In this document: positions 15,664-22,148 of the stretch, in pieces
How the letters are laid out: every line of letters begins with the position of its first letter
Position numbering within the stretch: the stretch's first letter is position 1
Assembly: GCA_964593555.1 (NCBI GenBank)
Contig: CAZQIC010000077.1
Location: 1 to 22,184, forward strand
DNA from: CAZQIC01 sp964593555
Lineage (GTDB): Bacteria; Bacteroidota; Bacteroidia; JAFLBG01
Direction: 5' to 3'
DNA: 22,184 nucleotides
The notes under the pieces: generated by a model
Databases searched by the model: none
Seen by the model: only the letters and a program-made list of their open reading frames with translations
Told to the model about the DNA's origin: nothing
Made by a program: the position numbers and the translations under genes

Positions 15664-16085
15664 TAGGCTTTTGCGCGATAAGCAAGTGCGTCAAGTTTCA
15701 TTTGTTTTATCATACTCACCAATCCGTTGGCACGGGTAGGAGAGAGGTGTTCTTTTAATCCTATCATGTCAACAAAAGATAGATCCGCATTTACTATTTC
15801 ATCCGGTGTATGTCCTGAAAGTACACGTACCATAAGTGCTACAATTCCTTTTGTGATAATCGCGTCACTATCTGCAGTAAAAAAAACGCTTCCATCTTTA
15901 AATTCCGAATGTAACCATACCCTACTTTGGCAACCTTTTATTAATCTGTCCTCTGTTTTAAATTCATCTTTAATAATTGGCAATGATTTACCTAGGTCAA
16001 TAAGATGCTCATATTTACCTTCCCAGTCGTCGCCAAACAACTCGAACTCTTCAGTGATCTCTTCTTCTATTTCATCTATATCCAT
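15663..16085 (-). CDS. sufE: SufE sulfur acceptor
   Basis: SufE takes persulfide sulfur from SufS and hands it to SufB. The protein has 140 residues, with the acceptor cysteine C52 in LIKGCQSRVWLH and the family's DRLIKGCQS context. An acidic N-terminal extension (DIDEIEEEITEEFELFGDDWEGKYEHLI) leads into the conserved helix. It starts ten bases after sufS, as expected for co-expressed partners. Its stop codon TAG abuts the inverted-repeat arm of the inserted gene. Confidence 0.96.
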   Translation of the reverse strand: MDIDEIEEEITEEFELFGDDWEGKYEHLIDLGKSLPIIKDEFKTEDRLIKGCQSRVWLHSEFKDGSVFFTADSDAIITKGIVALMVRVLSGHTPDEIVNADLSFVDMIGLKEHLSPTRANGLVSMIKQMKLDALAYRAKA

Positions 16086-16095
16086 TAGTTAGACT

Positions 16096-17349
16096 TTATC
16101 CTAACATTTTAATTGCTTTCTCAATTCCTGCTGCAAAAATATCAACTTCTTCTTTTGTATTGTAAAAAGAAAAAGATGCCCGCACAGTTCCCGGTATTTT
16201 ATAACATTCCATTAAAGGCTGTGTACAATGATGTCCCGTGCGCGCTGCAACCCCCAATTTATCCAATATTGTTCCTATATCCATTGGGTGAATGTCTTCA
16301 ATACTAAATGAAAGTACTGCCGCTTTTTCTTTTGCTGTCCCAATAATTTTTAACCCTGGAATAGCTGATATTTTTTTTGTAGCATATTCGAGTAATTGTT
16401 GCTCGTGCACTGCAATAGTTTCCAATCCAATTTTGTTTATATAATCCAACGCGCTTGCTAATCCAATTGCAGCCTCAATGGCTGGCGTCCCTGCCTCAAA
16501 CTTTAAAGGCGCATCAGTGTACTCTGTTTTTTCGAATGCTACTGTTTTAATAGTGCCGCCACCAGTTTGATAAGGAGGCATTTTGTTCAACCATTTTTCT
16601 TTTCCATACAATACACCAATGCCCGTTGGTCCGTAAACTTTGTGGCCGCTGAAACAATAAAAATCTACATCCAATTCCTGCACATCAACTTTCATATGTG
16701 GAATGGCCTGTGCACCATCTATAATAACAACAGTGTCGGCCCCTCTCCCGGCCTCTCCCCGAAGGAGAGAGGAGTGCTTACGCACAAGTCCAATAATATC
16801 CAGAATAGGATTAATCGTGCCTAGCGTATTTGATACATGTGTGATCGCAACAATTTTTGTTTTATCACCCAACAATTTTTTAAATACATCAATATTTAAT
16901 TCTCCTGCATCATTTATCGGAATTACTTTTAACACAGCATCTTTTTCTTCACACAATATTTGCCATGGAAGAATATTGCTGTGGTGCTCCATTTCGGAAA
17001 TAATAATTTCATCTCCCTCCTCAATCCATATTTTACCCAATGAATGAGCAACTAAATTAATGGCATCCGTTGTGCCTTTGGTGAAAATTATTTCGTTCGA
17101 GTTTGCTGCATTAATATGTTTTTGTACCGTTGTCCTTGCGTTTTCATAAGCAATTGTGGATTGTTGACTTAGCGTATGAACTCCACGATGTATATTGCTG
17201 TTGATGGTTTGGTAATGATTTACAATTGCATCAATTACCTGTTTGGGTTTTTGTGTGGTTGCACCATTATCAAAGTAAACAAGCGGTTTGCCATTTACTT
17301 TTTGAGAAAGTATGGGAAAGTCATTACGAATATTTTCTACATTAAACAT
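16096..17349 (-). CDS. sufS: SufS cysteine desulfurase
   Basis: This PLP enzyme releases sulfur from cysteine as an enzyme persulfide for cluster assembly. It has 417 residues. The PLP lysine is K237 in FSGHKVYGPTG, D211 in IIDGAQ pairs with the cofactor ring, and the active cysteine is C375 in ARTGHHCTQPLM. Residues about 194-205 (SLLRGEAGRGAD) are absent from ordinary SufS proteins, which read directly from a KHGA-type turn into the VLVDGAQ strand. They are encoded by a GC-rich palindromic segment at 16735-16770. The insert is a multiple of three and sits before the cofactor strand, at a likely surface turn, so activity may be kept. It follows sufD by six bases. Confidence 0.96.
   Translation of the reverse strand: MFNVENIRNDFPILSQKVNGKPLVYFDNGATTQKPKQVIDAIVNHYQTINSNIHRGVHTLSQQSTIAYENARTTVQKHINAANSNEIIFTKGTTDAINLVAHSLGKIWIEEGDEIIISEMEHHSNILPWQILCEEKDAVLKVIPINDAGELNIDVFKKLLGDKTKIVAITHVSNTLGTINPILDIIGLVRKHSSLLRGEAGRGADTVVIIDGAQAIPHMKVDVQELDVDFYCFSGHKVYGPTGIGVLYGKEKWLNKMPPYQTGGGTIKTVAFEKTEYTDAPLKFEAGTPAIEAAIGLASALDYINKIGLETIAVHEQQLLEYATKKISAIPGLKIIGTAKEKAAVLSFSIEDIHPMDIGTILDKLGVAARTGHHCTQPLMECYKIPGTVRASFSFYNTKEEVDIFAAGIEKAIKMLG
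16735..16772. repeat. In-frame GC-rich palindromic insertion in sufS
   Basis: The segment holds CTCTCC (16753-16758) paired with GGAGAG (16764-16769) around a five-base loop, plus a direct repeat CCTCTCCC at 16742-16749 and 16752-16759. It is far more GC-rich than its surroundings and encodes the extra glycine/arginine-rich residues of SufS. This style of CTCTCC hairpin resembles dispersed palindromic repeats I know from intergenic regions of this phylum; identity to a specific element is not tested. Confidence 0.6.
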
Positions 17350-17355
17350 AACTTT

Positions 17356-18684
17356 TTATTCACCACGGATTCCACCGATTTTTTTCTCAATAAGACCTGT
17401 TATATATTCCTTTAGTGCGGAAATTTTTATTTTCTCAATCACGTCTTCTGCAAAGGCGCCAAGCATAATTATTCTTGCGGAGTCTTCACCTATGCCTCTT
17501 GAGCGTAAATAGAACAATGCCTCTTCATCAACCTTTCCTGTAGATGATCCGTGCGAACATTTTACATCGTCGGCATAAATTTCTAATTCTGGCTTTGCAT
17601 TTATGGTAGCATTATCACTCAGTAAAATATTTTTGCTGCTCTGGTAGGCGTTTGTTTTTTGCGCATCCTGTCTCACAAATATTTTTCCGTTGAAAATTCC
17701 GGTTGAAGAATCGGATACTATTCCTTTGTACAATTGTTTGCTTTCACAATTGGGCATACGATGTTCAACCATCGTATGGCTGTCCAAATGCTGCTTGTTA
17801 TTAAGCGCAAACAATCCATTTAAATGTGTTTCACAATTTTTTCCGTTGAGGGAAATGTTGAGGTTATTGCGAATCCATTTAGCATTTATTGTAACTGTAC
17901 AAGTGTCAAAATGTGAATTTGCATCCTGTGAGGCATTAATGTTGTTGATCCAGCTAACATGTTCATCGTTCTGAACAATATAATAATGGGCTGAAGCATT
18001 TTCATGAATTGCAATGGAGCTTTGGTTATTACAAATACAATCAGGATGCTTTGGAGAACTGGTTTGCGATTCAATAATATTTACTGAAGAATTTTTTTCT
18101 ACAATAAAAAGATGATGTGGATTTATAAAAGAATTTTCCTGTGCGGAAATTAAATTAATGATGTGTATTGATTTTTCTACAATTGTTTTTTCCGGAACAT
18201 AAATAAAAAGCCCGTCAACTGTTAATGCTGAATTAAGTGTAGAGAAGGGGTCTTTGGAGTTTTCAGCTAATTGCCCGAAATGCATTTTTACCAGCGAAGA
18301 ATTATTTTTAACAGCTTCGGATAGAGTGGAAACAATAACTCCTTTGGGCAAATCATTGATATCGGAAACATCTTTAATGAAAGAACCGTTTACCGTGAAT
18401 ACGATATGTGCATCAAGCCCTGGAATTAAATATTCATTAACCTGGAAATCAAAAGAAACATTTTCAACGGAATTAAAAATGTGAAGTGGGTTCTTAAATA
18501 GTTTTTCCGGGCTAGAGTATTTATAAGCTTCTGATTTTTTTCCTGGAATACCTTCTTCTGAAAACTTCTTCAATGCGCCTTTACGTAAACTATCCAGCAA
18601 CTCAACACGATCAAAACGTTTTTGTACCGATTGAATTCCTTCAATCAGTTTTTTTGAAACTTCAGATATCTCTTTTGTTTTCAT
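17356..18684 (-). CDS. sufD: SufD scaffold subunit
   Basis: SufD is the SufB paralogue in the SufBC2D scaffold that builds iron-sulfur clusters. It has 442 residues. Weakly conserved helices at the N-terminus (KKFSEEGIPGKKSEAYKYSS) precede a right-handed beta-helix. The C-terminal block DDVKCSHGSSTGKVDEEALFYLRSRGI contains the conserved histidine H378. Its ATG overlaps the sufC stop codon in TAATG. The last residues (IGGIRGE) come from a tandem 9-bp repeat (17363-17380) and look like an added tail rather than family sequence. Confidence 0.95.
   Translation of the reverse strand: MKTKEISEVSKKLIEGIQSVQKRFDRVELLDSLRKGALKKFSEEGIPGKKSEAYKYSSPEKLFKNPLHIFNSVENVSFDFQVNEYLIPGLDAHIVFTVNGSFIKDVSDINDLPKGVIVSTLSEAVKNNSSLVKMHFGQLAENSKDPFSTLNSALTVDGLFIYVPEKTIVEKSIHIINLISAQENSFINPHHLFIVEKNSSVNIIESQTSSPKHPDCICNNQSSIAIHENASAHYYIVQNDEHVSWINNINASQDANSHFDTCTVTINAKWIRNNLNISLNGKNCETHLNGLFALNNKQHLDSHTMVEHRMPNCESKQLYKGIVSDSSTGIFNGKIFVRQDAQKTNAYQSSKNILLSDNATINAKPELEIYADDVKCSHGSSTGKVDEEALFYLRSRGIGEDSARIIMLGAFAEDVIEKIKISALKEYITGLIEKKIGGIRGE
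17363..17380. repeat. Tandem 9-bp repeat at the sufD end
   Basis: CCACGGATT (17363-17371) and CCACCGATT (17372-17380) are adjacent and match at eight of nine positions. They encode the SufD tail just before the sufD-sufS junction. The CACGGATT core also occurs at the outer edge of the GxxExxY cassette (7344-7350), so this may be a decayed remnant of such an insertion. That is inference. Confidence 0.35.
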
Positions 18685-19448
18685 TACGCTTCAACTTCTT
18701 CTCCTAATTCTTTTCTTATCCAGTCATAACCTTTTGCTTCCAGCTCAAGTGCTAATTCTTTTTTTCCAGATTTTACAATTCTCCCTTTGTACAGTACATG
18801 TACAAAATCAGGGACAATATATTCTAATAAACGTTGATAGTGAGTAATCACAACGAACGATCTTTCTTTTGAACGTAATTTATTCACACCATTCGCAACA
18901 ATACGCAGCGCATCTATATCTAATCCGGAATCTGTTTCATCTAGTATAGCGAGTGTTGGTTCTAACACTGCCATTTGAAAAATTTCGTTTCTCTTTTTTT
19001 CTCCTCCGCTAAACCCTTCGTTCACGCTCCTATTGGCAAGTGATACTTGTAATTCTACAAGAGCTTGTTTTTCTTTCACCAATTTCAAAAAATCTTTTGC
19101 TTCCATTGGAGGAAGTCCTTTATACTGGCGTATTTCAGCAATAGCAGTTTTTAAAAAATTAATATTGCTTACTCCTGGAATTTCCACTGGATATTGAAAC
19201 GCAAGAAATAATCCTTCTCTCGCACGGTCTTCCGGAGAAAGTTCCAGTAAGTTTTTATTGTTGAAAGAAACTTCCCCTTCGGTTACATTATAATCTTCAC
19301 GACCAGCAAGTACAGCGGATAAAGTGCTTTTTCCTGATCCATTAGGCCCCATGATAGCATGCACTTCACCGGGATTTACGGATAAATTTATTCCACGAAG
19401 AATTTCCTTTTCTTCAATTTTTGCGTGGAGGTTTTTAATTTGCAACAT
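18684..19448 (-). CDS. sufC: SufC ATPase
   Basis: SufC is the ABC-type ATPase that drives conformational change of the SufB-SufD scaffold. It has 254 residues. Walker A is GPNGSGKST at 34-42, the Q-loop is in FLAFQYPVEIPG, the signature is SGGEKKRNE near 148, Walker B is LAILDETDSGLD near 168, and the switch histidine is in VITHYQR. ATG at 19448 (MLQIKNLHAKI) is the family start. An earlier in-frame ATG at 19514 would only add residues read out of frame from the inserted gene's repeat arm. The start is separated by one base from the stop codon of the second four-helix-bundle gene. Confidence 0.97.
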   Translation of the reverse strand: MLQIKNLHAKIEEKEILRGINLSVNPGEVHAIMGPNGSGKSTLSAVLAGREDYNVTEGEVSFNNKNLLELSPEDRAREGLFLAFQYPVEIPGVSNINFLKTAIAEIRQYKGLPPMEAKDFLKLVKEKQALVELQVSLANRSVNEGFSGGEKKRNEIFQMAVLEPTLAILDETDSGLDIDALRIVANGVNKLRSKERSFVVITHYQRLLEYIVPDFVHVLYKGRIVKSGKKELALELEAKGYDWIRKELGEEVEA

Positions 19449-19449
19449 A

Positions 19450-19899
19450 TTAGTTCTGAGTTTCGGGTTTCGGGTTTTGAGTTGGGTCAAAACCATACTG
19501 TTCTTCAGGTTCATGAAATTTATGCCCCTTGAATTCTGTTTGTTTTAAATAAGAGATAAATCCACCAATCATTTTACCAAGTTTATCTGAGAGAGAATAT
19601 AGTTCATCAAATTTTTCTTTTGATATATAGTTTCTGTCAAAAGCTCGGTATAATTGTGATCTTACCTCGGCACAAGAGCTTTTAGATATATATAGAAATT
19701 GAATAAACTCTCGATTCCCACCTCTTTCAAAACCCTCAGAAATATTGTCCATTACTGAGCCAGAAGACCCGTTGATTTGATCGCGCAACTTAAAGTCTTT
19801 AGAAAACTCACCATTGGTAATTATTGTAAATATTTCATTACATAAAACACGTGCCTGCTGCCACGCTTCAATATCTTCAAATTTTTTTATCGTAGACAT
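19450..19899 (-). CDS. Four-helix-bundle protein, 23S rRNA intervening-sequence family (copy 2)
   Basis: This 149-residue paralogue of the protein at 15224-15628 shares GEFSKDFKLRDQ, GSSGSVMDNI, EGFERGGN and SQLYRAFDRNYI. It fills the sufB-sufC junction in operon orientation. Its C-terminal tail (PTQNPKPETQN) is not family sequence; it is translated from the distal inverted-repeat arm (19460-19483) and the bases after it. Its TAA stop ends one base before the sufC ATG, so sufC translation may depend on ribosomes leaving this gene. Function unknown; the family may bind RNA. Its flanking repeats differ completely in sequence from those of copy 1, although the proteins are close relatives. Confidence 0.93.
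   Translation of the reverse strand: MSTIKKFEDIEAWQQARVLCNEIFTIITNGEFSKDFKLRDQINGSSGSVMDNISEGFERGGNREFIQFLYISKSSCAEVRSQLYRAFDRNYISKEKFDELYSLSDKLGKMIGGFISYLKQTEFKGHKFHEPEEQYGFDPTQNPKPETQN
19460..19483 (-). repeat. Distal arm of inverted repeat around second four-helix-bundle gene
   Basis: This 24-base arm pairs with 19912-19935 at 22 of 24 positions. Its core GGGTTTCGGGTTTTGAGTT (19465-19483) differs from the other arm at one base. It is built of degenerate GGGTTTC/GGGTTTT units and lies inside the coding sequence of the inserted gene. Confidence 0.75.
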
Positions 19900-19911
19900 T
19901 TTTATTTTTTT

Positions 19912-19935
19912 AACTCAAAACCCGTAACCCAAAAC
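19912..19935 (-). repeat. Proximal arm of inverted repeat around second four-helix-bundle gene
   Basis: AACTCAAAACCCGTAACCC (19912-19930) on the plus strand, with five more bases to 19935, is the complement of 19460-19483. Its outer edge lies four bases after the sufB stop codon (19940-19942), so the insertion begins almost exactly at the end of sufB. Confidence 0.75.
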
Positions 19936-19939
19936 GTTT

Positions 19940-21400
19940 TCAACCCACACTTCCTTCTAACGAAACCGCTAACAACTTCTGTGCTTCCACCGCAAATTCC
20001 ATTGGTAATTTATTGAATACCTCTTTGCAATATCCGTTCACAATTAATCCAATTGCCTTCTCTGTATCAATGCCGCGTTGCTTACAATAGAACAATTGAT
20101 CCTCACCAATTTTTGAAGTCGTTGCTTCGTGTTCTACTACTGCTGTTTTATCTTTAATTTCTATGTAGGGGAAAGTGTGTGCACCACATTTATCTCCCAT
20201 CAATAATGAATCGCATTGTGAAAAATTTCTTGCATTGGTTGCGCCTTTCGAAATACGCACCAGTCCACGGTAACTATTGTTACTATATCCCGCAGAAATG
20301 CCTTTTGATATAATTGTGCTGCGCGTATTTTTACCAATGTGTAACATTTTTGTTCCTGTATCGGCTTGTTGCCTGTTATTGGTAACAGCAACAGAATAAA
20401 ATTCACCAACCGAATTATTTCCTTTCAAAATTACAGAAGGATATTTCCATGTGATGGCAGAACCTGTTTCTACCTGTGTCCAGGAGATTTTCGAATTGTC
20501 TTCCAAACAAATTCCGCGCTTTGTAACAAAGTTGTAAATACCACCTTTGCCATTTTTATCGCCGGGATACCAGTTTTGCACGGTGCTGTATTTTACCTCG
20601 GCATTTCTGTGCGATATAATTTCTACAACCGCTGCATGCAATTGATTTTCGTCGCGCATTGGGGCAGTACATCCTTCGAGGTAACTTACGTAAGAGCCTT
20701 CATCGGCAATAATAAGTGTTCGTTCAAATTGCCCTGTGCCGGAAGCATTGATCCTGAAATAAGTACTGAGTTCCATCGGGCAACGAACGCCTTTTGGAAT
20801 GTAACAGAAAGAGCCGTCGCTGAACACGGCAGCATTTAATGCCGCATAAAAGTTGTCGGTATAAGGAACAACGGATCCCATATATTTTTTAATAAGTTCA
20901 GGATGCTCCTGAACTGCTTCACTGAATGAACAAAAAATAATTCCTTTCTCGGCAAGAGTTTCTTTAAAAGTCGTTTTAACAGATACGCTGTCAATGACAG
21001 CGTCAATAGCAATAGTAGATTGTACTCCCGTTAAACGTTTTTGTTCTTCGAGCGATATGCCAAGCTTTTCAAATGTTTTTAATAATTCCGGATCAACCTC
21101 GTCGAGACTACCTAATTCTTTCTTGGCTTTTGGAGCCGCATAATAAATAATGTTATTGAAATCAATTGCGGGATAATTAAGATGTGCCCAGTGTTTAGGC
21201 TCTTCCATAGTGAGCCAATATTTATAAGCCTTTAAGCGAAGCTCCAACATCCATTCCGGCTCATTTTTTTTCTTAGATATAAAGCGGACGATATCTTCAC
21301 TAAGACCTTTTGGGGCAGTATCCATTTCAATATCGGTTGTAAATCCGTATTTATAGTCACTGCCCGTAACTTCATCGAGGATGTTATTGCCTTTGCTCAT
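19940..21400 (-). CDS. sufB: SufB scaffold subunit
   Basis: SufB is the core scaffold subunit of SufBC2D, where the nascent iron-sulfur cluster is assembled from SufE-delivered sulfur. It has 486 residues and strong family sequence throughout, including YFRINASGTGQFERTLIIADEGSYVSYLEGCTAP and SQCDSLLMGDKCGAHTFPYIE with the cluster-assembly cysteine at about 405. HEATTSKIGEDQLFYCKQRGI follows. ATG at 21400 was chosen over an in-frame GTG at 21436 because MSKGNN is the usual start and an AGGAG Shine-Dalgarno site lies at 21413-21409. That site overlaps the TAG stop of the sufA-like gene, so the two are coupled. Confidence 0.97.
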   Translation of the reverse strand: MSKGNNILDEVTGSDYKYGFTTDIEMDTAPKGLSEDIVRFISKKKNEPEWMLELRLKAYKYWLTMEEPKHWAHLNYPAIDFNNIIYYAAPKAKKELGSLDEVDPELLKTFEKLGISLEEQKRLTGVQSTIAIDAVIDSVSVKTTFKETLAEKGIIFCSFSEAVQEHPELIKKYMGSVVPYTDNFYAALNAAVFSDGSFCYIPKGVRCPMELSTYFRINASGTGQFERTLIIADEGSYVSYLEGCTAPMRDENQLHAAVVEIISHRNAEVKYSTVQNWYPGDKNGKGGIYNFVTKRGICLEDNSKISWTQVETGSAITWKYPSVILKGNNSVGEFYSVAVTNNRQQADTGTKMLHIGKNTRSTIISKGISAGYSNNSYRGLVRISKGATNARNFSQCDSLLMGDKCGAHTFPYIEIKDKTAVVEHEATTSKIGEDQLFYCKQRGIDTEKAIGLIVNGYCKEVFNKLPMEFAVEAQKLLAVSLEGSVG

Positions 21401-21408
21401 TTGGTAAT

Positions 21409-21413
21409 CTCCT
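21409..21413 (-). promoter_or_regulatory. Shine-Dalgarno site of sufB overlapping the sufA stop
   Basis: On the minus strand, TAGGAG combines the TAG stop of the upstream gene with an AGGAG ribosome site eight bases before the sufB ATG. It decides the sufB start and suggests stop-start coupling. Confidence 0.6.
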
Positions 21414-21738
21414 AAACCGAAAAACTTTCTCCACACCCACAGGTTCTGTTGGCGTTAGGGTTATTAAATACAAATCCTTTTCCGTTGAGTCCTCCGCTAT
21501 ATTCCAACTCTGTACCAACGAGGTATAAAAAGCTTTTTTTATCTACTACGATTTTTATTCCCTTGTCCTCAAACACCTGATCTCCTTCTTTTAATTGATT
21601 ATCAAATTCGAGTTTGTATGAAAGCCCGGAACATCCTCCTCCTTCAACACCAACTCGTATAAAGCTGTCTGCAGGTTTATTCTCCTCCTTTATTAAGGTA
21701 AGAGCCCTTTCTTTTGCGTTTTCCGATACTGTAATCAT
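21412..21738 (-). CDS. sufA: SufA/IscA/ErpA-type iron-sulfur carrier
   Basis: This A-type carrier (108 residues) receives clusters from the SUF scaffold and passes them to target proteins. The three cluster-ligand cysteines are C36 (GGGCSGLSY) and C100 and C102 (RTCGCGESF). The C-terminal block GLNGKGFVFNNPNANRTCGCGESFSV is textbook for the family. It is the first gene of the suf operon, 30 bases downstream of a strong predicted promoter with a palindrome over the start site. SufA versus ErpA/IscA cannot be separated by sequence alone; the gene context favours SufA. Confidence 0.95.
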   Translation of the reverse strand: MITVSENAKERALTLIKEENKPADSFIRVGVEGGGCSGLSYKLEFDNQLKEGDQVFEDKGIKIVVDKKSFLYLVGTELEYSGGLNGKGFVFNNPNANRTCGCGESFSV

Positions 21739-21748
21739 GGCTATCCTT

Positions 21749-21767
21749 ATTTAGATTAATTCTAAAT
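21749..21767. promoter_or_regulatory. 19-bp palindromic operator candidate at the suf transcription start
   Basis: ATTTAGA-TTAAT-TCTAAAT is a palindrome with perfect 7-bp arms and a 5-base centre. It can also be read as a 7-1-7 Fur/PerR-like box (TTAGATT-A-ATTCTAA, one mismatch). It covers the expected transcription start of the suf promoter, the classic place for a repressor. Which regulator binds is unknown. Confidence 0.6.
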
Positions 21768-21768
21768 A

Positions 21769-21800
21769 CAAAAATACCTAAAAGTTGGTAGTGTACCAAA
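21769..21800 (-). promoter_or_regulatory. Bacteroidota-type promoter of the suf operon
   Basis: On the minus strand TTTG (21800-21797) is followed after exactly 20 bases by TATTTTTG (21776-21769), a full match to TTTG-N20-TAnnTTTG. Transcription would begin near 21763, inside the adjacent palindrome, leaving a leader of about 25 bases before the sufA ATG. Confidence 0.65.
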
Positions 21801-21926
21801 TAACAAGCACTCAATTTTGGACCAAATGTTGAAATAGAAAAATGATAATGCGCTAAAAAACATTAAAATAAGCAGATTGGATCGGCTAATTTTATAGTCA
21901 AGCCTTACTGTTAGTTTGAATTAACA

Positions 21927-22148
21927 ATGTTAAAACTCTTTAAAAAGCTATTTTTAAGTTCAAGCCTGTTTTTCTTTGCTGAAAATGCTGGGGCTCAAAT
22001 CGTTACGAAGGCGATGGAGATTGACAGCGTAATTGTAATTCCTAATAACCCAACCAATAATGATCTGGTAAGGATAGTCACCTATTCACATGCTTATCAT
22101 GGCTCGTGTTTTTTAATGAATTCATTGGTTAATGGGAGGTTCTATTAA
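21927..22148 (+). CDS. Short secreted hypothetical protein, possibly a broken 5' end
   Basis: This 73-residue reading frame has a clear signal peptide (MLKLFKKLFLSSSLFFFAENAGAQ) followed by IVTKAMEIDSVIVIPNNPTNNDLVRIVTYSHAYHGSCFLMNSLVNGRFY. The segment after the signal peptide resembles the start of a beta-sandwich secreted protein, several of which in this phylum have a PxxPTxxDxVxIxxY-like opening, but I cannot assign a family. It ends at a TAA 36 bases before the window edge, and a T-run of eight follows. It may be a complete small protein or the first part of a longer gene broken by a nonsense change or frameshift. It runs divergently from the suf operon. Confidence 0.55.
   Translation: MLKLFKKLFLSSSLFFFAENAGAQIVTKAMEIDSVIVIPNNPTNNDLVRIVTYSHAYHGSCFLMNSLVNGRFY

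Noticed and set aside
19449..19514. Longer SufC with 22 extra N-terminal residues
   Set aside because: The extra residues come from reading the inverted-repeat arm and the end of the inserted gene in another frame. The family start MLQIKNLHAKI at 19448 fits all SufC proteins.
15224..19899. rRNA fragment or true 23S rRNA intervening sequence
   Set aside because: The two protein genes belong to the intervening-sequence family, but no rRNA sequence flanks them; the neighbours are suf genes.
20366..20839. Plus-strand reading frame of 157 codons opposite sufB
   Set aside because: It is antisense to the strongly conserved SufB core and has no recognisable domain.
21401..21436. GTG start giving a longer SufB
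   Set aside because: It lies within the sufA-like coding sequence, whereas ATG at 21400 has a good AGGAG site and the usual SufB N-terminus.
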